Positions 58,150 through 64,000 of a stretch of 64,000 nt of DNA are shown here, in pieces. The translations under genes and the position numbers were made by a program. Each line of letters starts with the position of its first letter. Position 1 is the stretch's first letter. The stretch spans positions 37,572,001 through 37,636,000 of the forward strand of contig JBITNC010000002.1 in the NCBI GenBank assembly GCA_050084985.1. The letters run 5' to 3'. The notes beneath the pieces are model-generated. The model was not told the DNA's origin and ran no database searches. It worked only from the letters and a program-made list of their open reading frames with translations. The DNA comes from Nageia nagi (Eukaryota; Pinophyta).

Positions 58150-58720
58150 AACAAGACTAGGAACCTAAATGGTGGAGTAAGTATAAGCCTATACTCCCAT
58201 GGCTATTTCTTAGATTTTTTAATTATAAAGAGGATAAGGATCTAATCTTCCAATATGGCCCTTGGGTTTTTCAAAAAGTTGGCTTATTCATGAAACCATG
58301 GCATATGAGATTCAAGCCTACAACATAGCTTCCATCTCCATCTCCTATTTAGATTTGCTTGCATGAGATTACTCTAAAAATTTTAAAGGAATATATTCTC
58401 AAATCTATTATAACTCCATAGGATCCTTCATATTTACCCCATATAGAATAGAAATATTCATAAACATCTCCTATATTAGAATCTATTTGAACCTTAGCCT
58501 TCTTCATCCCCTACTAGAATAAATCATCATCTAGGATGAGCTAGAAGATAGGACCATTTCTCTCAAAGATAGGACCATTTCTCAAATTCCATTATAGATA
58601 TTTTCATGAATATGGTCATATAGCAAGGAATTTCTCTATGCCCCCAAATTGAAGGAGACTACCATAGGTGAAGAGGATCAATTCCAACAACAAAAAAGAA
58701 AGCATACATAATGCAAAAAA
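58150..58720 (+). mobile_element. LINE ORF1 (DUF4283 plus zinc-knuckle) remnant
   Basis: Plus-strand frames read DLIFQYGPWVFQKVGLFMKP WHMRFKPTT (58230-58325), then LHEITLKILKEYILKSI, then FHYRYFHEYGHIARNFS (58585-58640). The first matches DUF4283 (GPW-----L-L--W-P-F-P). The last is a CCHC knuckle in which Cys residues have changed, leaving HEYGHIARN. Stops lie between the pieces. Confidence 0.65.
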
Positions 58721-59624
58721 ATGGCCCATAATCAAGAGATTCAAAGCACCAATAGATTCTAATGCTTATAAACATAAGAGGAGCCCCTCTTTAAATCTTC
58801 CTCTTAATTAATAGCTCCCCATGTTCCTCCACACATCCTTTCCCTTGTCCCCCTATCCCTCCATCCTACCCCCAACCTAATCTTCCCCCCTCATCCATCA
58901 ACCCCAATCCATAGATATCCCTCTTACTGATCCTCAACCTCAAACCATGGATCTCCATATGGATGATGATCAGTCAAGGTAAACCTATAACCTTCTTAGC
59001 TTCATTTCATCTCTTCCAATCTTGATTTTAATCTTTAGCCCCAACCTTTAGAAATACCAAAATATTCTCTCTCTCCTCATCAAAGAATTTAAAAACAAAC
59101 CATTAGCCAAATATTATTGATGATTGGTTTCTACTTGTCCAATTGGATACTTTGCATCCCATTTCATTACCCATTTTATCAAGCTCACCATGCATACAAC
59201 AACACCCTACATAAATTTGAAAATATTTCCTGAGCAAATGAGGTTGTCTTGCAAGTTTTCATAATAGCTATGGATCCATTTAACAATATTCTTCTCGTTA
59301 TTGATGGGTATCTATTGATTATGGGGGCCAATTTGGTTTTTAATTTCTTTAATCTAAGACTAAATATATTCTTATTATACATTATTCTTTGTAAGCTATA
59401 GAAATTTTTTACATCCCAAAAAGAATTATACTGATCTTAAGCATATATATAATTAGTAGGTGACCTAACATATTTATTACATAAAATTTTATAAATAGGT
59501 CCTTAGGATTTTCCTTGCTACAAATACTTGGGTTCTCTTCATATTTATACTTTTAATAAATATATTATTTATTCAAGTTTTTAATGACATGATCTAACAA
59601 GCATTATATTCATTATTTTTACTC
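58721..59624. other. No recognisable feature
   Basis: Pro/Ser-coding-like C-rich tract (58790-58960), then AT-rich DNA. It may be the tail of the LINE ORF1 but shows no motif. Confidence 0.35.
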
Positions 59625-60756
59625 TTTTTTTTATGAAGAAGCCAAAAGTATATTTATAATAAAGCTTAATCATATAAAAAGGGGTTGGGTGGAATTAGCA
59701 CACACCATAAGCAAACTAACCCTAATGGTTTGGATATTAAAAAATAATGTCAATCATAAATATAAAAAATATAGTATCTAAAAAAGGCAACTAAACTACC
59801 ATAAAAACGTAATCATAAATGATTATGCATTGATGTAGGTAGGATAGAAGTTATCCTCCTTATCCATGTACTACCAATTGATATCAATATTAACTCGCAT
59901 ATGCCAATCATCATCAATATGGGTATCAAGTTCATTTTTTCCTTAAATCATTTACTCATTATGGGAAGATGACCCACAGGTGTAGTAGTGGTAGCCACAT
60001 TATCTCCCCATACTATGATAATTTTAGAAGACACATGACAAACATCCCAACTAGAGGAATGGCATGGTGAATTCTATCCACCAGTATGTAGATGCATTCA
60101 ACAATGGGGTGGTTGAGATAAATATTTATCAATATAATTATGAGGAGGATGCAGAGGGGCATCTTCAGAAGACCTAAACTATGACCTGGAGAAACTTCAT
60201 GAGAAATTAGGTGAAACTCAACTTACAATGCAAGGTGCATTGCCCCAATACTCCATCAAGCTCTAGAGGTGCTGGAGCTCAACATTTACTTTCTCCAAAT
60301 GGAAAAAAATCTACAACTAAAAATCATTGAAAATAACATATATATCAATAAGAGAGAATGAACTTGAACATCTTATGAATCAAATGTTACCTTGTTATAT
60401 GTTTTCCATAAATGAAAAAGTGTATTGATTCTAAAGATGTTTCAAACTTCATACAGGACATCAAAAAATTCAATGGGGTCCCCCAACAAAGCACAGGGAT
60501 ATGAAAAGGCATTATTTATATAATTATTAAAGAAGGAGAGAATCCAATCCCACATAAGCACAACTCTTTGGCAAGTCCATAAGGGATACAAAAAGTCTTC
60601 AAAATGACCATAAAAGAGATGTAGGGTTCTCAACCCCCAAATATATATGTCTTTTGACAATATGTAACCCTTAGTGAAGAATTCTCCAAGCAAAAAATTC
60701 TTATTTTGGCTCAATATAAGAAGCCCAAACCGTATTTGAAGAAATTAACCCTTTCT
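59625..60756 (-). mobile_element. LINE 3' end with zf-RVT domain, interrupted by a copia LTR
   Basis: The minus-strand frame 60714-60442 reads NKNFLLGEFFTKGYILSKDI, YIWGLRTLHLFYGHFEDFLY and PLWTCQRVVLMWDWILSFFN. This matches the zf-RVT domain at the end of plant LINE ORF2 (FLW------LT-----RG----C--C----E---H-LW-C-----W). The Cys pair of the knuckle is lost (LFYGHFED). The 3' end near 59625-59640 shows CTTTTGGCTTCTTCAT followed by an A-run on the minus strand, a LINE-type tail. On the right it stops at 60757, where the copia LTR begins. Confidence 0.75.
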
Positions 60757-61179
60757 GAATAAACTTCTAATCTCCTAAGATCTCAAGAAGGCACTTTTAA
60801 CATCAACACAATAACATAATAACTAAAACCAATTACACAAGATATAAAGTGGTTCCTCCCTCCTTGGGAGTACATCCATTAACTAAGATCTTATTCTCAA
60901 GGACCTCTCTTACAAAATCTCTTCTCTCTCACACACTCTAAACCTATAGCAAAACTTGCATTACAATTGTGTAACTAGAGAAGGGGAGGGTTCCTCTCTT
61001 TTTATAAGAAGAAAACCACTTTATAATTAATCCCTTTTCTATTTTTAATCCTTTACCTATTTTTAAACTCATACATATTTTTAATCCTTCTCCTATTTTT
61101 ATTCCCTTAATACTTTAAGTATTAAATGAATTTATAGTAAGAAGAAATATTACACAATATTACATTATAAATTTTAACA
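60757..61179 (-). repeat. 3' LTR of copia element D
   Basis: About 423 bp. On the minus strand it starts TGTTAAAATTTATAATG next to the polypurine tract and carries CTTATAAAAAGAGAGG as the TATA box. It shares the GTGGTTCCTCC...GGGAGTACATCCA block with the LTRs at 52119 and 56194. The outer end (TGAATAAAC at 60757 on plus) is an estimate. Confidence 0.75.
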
Positions 61180-62439
61180 CTCCCCCTTAATGTAATATTG
61201 GGATAGAACATAGAGAGAAGAAGAAAGATAGAGTAAGAAAGAGTTCTCCTCCAAAGAGATGCAAGAGGAGATGAGAACTTTTACATCATTGAGAAATAAG
61301 CAAGATCTTAGTTTGAGACTCATTACAATACCATTTAACAAAATGGTTTACAATACAATCATTAACCATAACTGGTTTCACTGTAAATGTAGTCGATCAA
61401 CACTAAGTTGACATATGAACCTCCATGAGCCTACCCACACGAAGTAACTTGTACTCTCAAGATGAAAGTTGCAAGCTACAAGTAGCTCATAAATAAGATC
61501 AATTAGATGCATCATATAACATTCATATCAATCATAAGATAAATGAACTAAGTAATGCCATCTATAAACTGATCAATGATGCACTATAAGTCATCATGAA
61601 GATGCCAAGCCAATACTTATAATCATCTACTATATATAGAAACATGTGTTGATCAATAACAAAAAAGTATATGCGCATATATAAGTTACTCACATATTGT
61701 TAACCAAATAGTGCTAACAAACACATACTAATTCCTCTTATAGTGATAACAAAATAAAATGTACCATGAGTTCCTCACATAGAGTGAACTAACCATGAAG
61801 GTGTACATGTAGATCAACACTATATAGCAAAAAGGAGCCTCCTAAGGATGATGTTATCATCACCAACATGAATTCAACCTTCACTCCCCCTTGAGGACAA
61901 CTTCACTACCATAAGAAACTTTTAAAGTATGCACAACAAAGTTTTTAAGGTGGTTAGTGAATAAATCAGAAGAGACAAAGTTAAATGAATAGAGCTGTAA
62001 TTATTGCATTAAGAACTTTCTCCCTAATATAATGTGCTTGGATTTGAGGTACATTATAAGTCATCACTAAGATGCCAAGCCCATACTTATAGTTACCAAA
62101 CAAAAAAATGCATAAATAAAGTATACAAACCAAATAAAAGTTCAATAAATTTATTAAGAAGGAAGAAATTACAATGGATTCAATAAGAATTCAACATTTA
62201 CTCCCTTTTTAAGGGCAACTTCACCAACCTAATAGACTCCCTAAGCTTATAGAATTAAGCTTCAAGAAGGGGTTTGGTGAATAAATCAATAGAGTTTAGG
62301 GTTGATGGACAAAACTATAAGTGTAGAAGACCATCCAGAACCTTCTCTTTAATGAAGTGGGCTTGAATTTTTACATGCTTTATTCTTTGATGAAAAATAT
62401 GATTTTTTTCCAAAGTAATAGTTGACTAATTATCTAAAG

Positions 62440-62890
62440 AAATTTGAGATGTATGAACTCATTCGTACCTTATTTCTTTCAGAATATATTTCAACCAAAT
62501 GGCTTCCTAGGCTTCAATTGAAATTGCATGATATTCAGCCTCAATGGTAGAGAAAGTAGTATTAGGTTGCTTCTTGGAAGCCCAAGATATAGCACCTAAA
62601 CCAATGCTAAACATATAAGCAAAAGTTGATTTCTAATCATCTCTATCTCTTCCATAGTTAGATTCTAAGAATCCTAAGAGAATAAATGAGGGAAACTTGT
62701 CATACTTAAGAGCAAGATCCTTAGTGCCTGCTACATACCTCAAAATTTGCTTAACAACATTGAAGTGCACAACATATGGCTTTTGCATAAATTGATCCAT
62801 CAAATTCATGGCAAAAGCAATATCTATCCTAGATATAGTTAAATAAAGAAGACTACCAATTAGTTATCTATAAGCCATAGCATCTACCAA
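62440..62890 (-). pseudogene. Copia RNase H remnant (element D)
   Basis: The minus strand reads GAISWASKKQPNTTFSTIEA and EYHAISIEA, then a stop, then EAIWLKYILKEI (62590-62450). This is the conserved C-terminal part of copia RNase H. The stop replaces the Cys of the usual EACEAIWL. Confidence 0.85.
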
Positions 62891-63598
62891 CTAAGAGTTG
62901 GAATTAAGAGACAAAGTGATTCTAGGAGAGACTTGGATTGCAGCATGCTTACACTCCTCCATTCCAAAATTTTGTAAGATATATAAGATATAATTTGATT
63001 GATTAAGGTAAGTACAATCTTTATATTGGTACACTTGCATACCAAGGTAGTAGTGTAATAGACCAAGATTAGTCATTTCAAAAGTTACCTTAAGTTTGGA
63101 TATGTAGTCTTGTATGAGGACTATATTATTCCCTATAATCAATAGATAATCCACATTGAGAAGAATCAAGATCAAGTCTTGTCCTTGGTTGAACACATAA
63201 AGATTTGAATCAAAGAAGAATTTAGAAAATCTAATGTCCTCAAAGTATCCTAAAATCTTTTTATGCCAGGCCCTTAGTGCTTGCTTAAGTCCATACAAAG
63301 ACTTGTTTAACTTGCACATAAAAGATTCTTTACCTTTAGCAACAAACCCTTCTGGTTTATTCATGTATATTTCCACATCTAAGTCACCATTGAAAAAAGC
63401 ACTCTTGACATCAAGTTGAAAAACTTTCCATCCTTGAGCTACTGAAAGAGCAAGGATTACCCTAACAGTAGGCATCTTTGCCACTAAATCAAAGGTTTCC
63501 TCATAATCAATTCCATATTTTTGAGCAAAACCCATAGCTACTAACCTTACTTTGCCCAATTGACTTATATTTGATCTTATAAATCCATTTATTTCCAA
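62891..63598 (-). pseudogene. Copia reverse transcriptase (element D), active site altered
   Basis: 235-residue open frame with the full set of copia RT blocks: RLVAMGFAQKYGIDYEETF, KMPTVRVILALSVAQGW, QLDVKSAFFNGDLDVEIYM, PEGFV, CKLNKSLYGLKQALRAW. The DD box reads NVDYLLIIGN at 63157 and onward, where copia elements have YVDDLLI-GN. The second catalytic Asp is Tyr (codon at 63146-63148). The upstream part of the RT is in another frame (see 63633-63995). The polymerase is therefore very probably inactive. Confidence 0.92.
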
Positions 63599-63632
63599 TC
63601 ACATTATGTTCATTAAGATAAGGAATCAAATC

Positions 63633-63995
63633 TCAAGTTTGATTCTTCATTAGAGCCTCATACTCCACATTCATTACATTCATCCACCACTCATGCTTTG
63701 AAGCTTCTTTGTAGGATGAGGGCTCATTCTTACAATCAATTTTGGCAAATAAGGATTTTCTAATGGTCACACACCTTGTTATCCTTTGTGTTGGAGAGAT
63801 TAGTTCCTTAGGTGACAAATCCACACTAACATCCAACGAGTAAGGAGCAACAGAAGGATCATCACCCTCATCAAGGTTCTCATAAGATGTAGACTTTTCA
63901 AGTAGTTCATTGAAATTTGCATCCTTTGACACACATAATACACATGAAGAAGATTGATATAGCTTGTAGCTTCTATGCTGATTATCATAGCCCAC
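63633..63995 (-). pseudogene. Copia integrase-RT linker and RT N-terminus (element D)
   Basis: The frame reads Ser/Asp-rich linker sequence, then SPTQRITRCVTIRKSLFAKI, then EPSSYKEASKHEWWMNVMNV and EYEALMKNQT. This is the typical entry to copia RT (EP-(S/T)-(F/Y)-EA------W--AM--E--AL--N-TW). It stops at 63633; the next RT block begins at 63598 in a different frame, so a frameshift separates them. Confidence 0.85.
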
Positions 63996-64000
63996 AAAGA

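Larger units (their letters stand above)
60757..64000 (-). mobile_element. Ty1/copia element D, 3' part (continues past the window)
   Basis: On the minus strand from the right edge: integrase-RT linker (63995-63633), reverse transcriptase (63598-62891), RNase H remnant (about 62890-62440), a non-coding 3' region of 1.2 kb, a polypurine tract (AAGGGGGAG, 61180-61188) and the 3' LTR (60757-61179). The 5' LTR, gag, protease and integrase core lie outside. It is the best-preserved retroelement coding region in the window. Confidence 0.9.

Noticed and set aside
1-64000. tRNA or rRNA genes
   Set aside because: No cloverleaf-like or rRNA-like stretch was noticed. The only tRNA-related sequences are the retroelement primer-binding sites.
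1-64000. A new multigene biological system
   Set aside because: Only one cellular gene is present, and it belongs to a well-known plastid lipid enzyme family. All other coding traces are transposon families or unrecognised dead frames with no sign of acting together.

Overview
This window looks like nuclear DNA from a large-genome seed plant, most likely a gymnosperm. It is AT-rich and holds one recognisable cellular gene, split by multi-kilobase introns. The rest is layered, decayed Ty3/gypsy, Ty1/copia, LINE and hAT sequence. Gymnosperm origin is an inference from that gene/transposon style; it was not tested.

The cellular gene is a type-A (MGD1-like) monogalactosyldiacylglycerol synthase on the minus strand. 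Seven exons lie between 25412 and 10515 and join in frame at GT-AG junctions to 463 codons without a stop. The conserved C-terminal part that should follow exon 7 is not in the window, so the gene continues past the left edge across an intron of more than 10.5 kb. Its product would make the galactolipid MGDG at the plastid envelope. Intron 2 (7.35 kb) carries a LINE 3' fragment and a solo LTR.

Region by region. 0.5-2.5 kb: a degenerate tandem array of about 185 bp period leading into a TATA box. 3.25-4.87 kb: an unrecognised, stop-riddled retroelement ORF. 4.87-6.16 kb: a gypsy LTR fragment split by an 819-bp hAT-like transposon with clear terminal inverted repeats and an 8-bp target duplication. 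7.5-9.3 kb: an LTR-like segment and a LINE reverse transcriptase remnant. 10.5-25.4 kb: the MGDG synthase gene. 26.3-30.5 kb: an antisense LINE with a solo LTR inside it. 30.6-36.9 kb: a complete-ended but RT-less gypsy element (LTRs of 1226 and 1206 bp, TSD CTAAA, Met-tRNA PBS) whose left junction was later duplicated in tandem. 36.9-44.7 kb: two decayed antisense copia elements. 45.9-49.1 kb: a LINE ORF1 remnant and a gypsy gag remnant. 50.9-57.6 kb: a plus-strand copia remnant whose integrase is split by a 4.6-kb non-autonomous copia-type LTR element (52119-56748). 58.1-60.8 kb: LINE remnants. 60.8 kb to the end: the 3' two-thirds of another antisense copia element with a damaged RT active site.

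No operon, CRISPR array, bacterial defence locus or new multigene system was found. The notable content is the nested-insertion history, several internally generated minisatellites, and the very long introns of the MGDG synthase gene.
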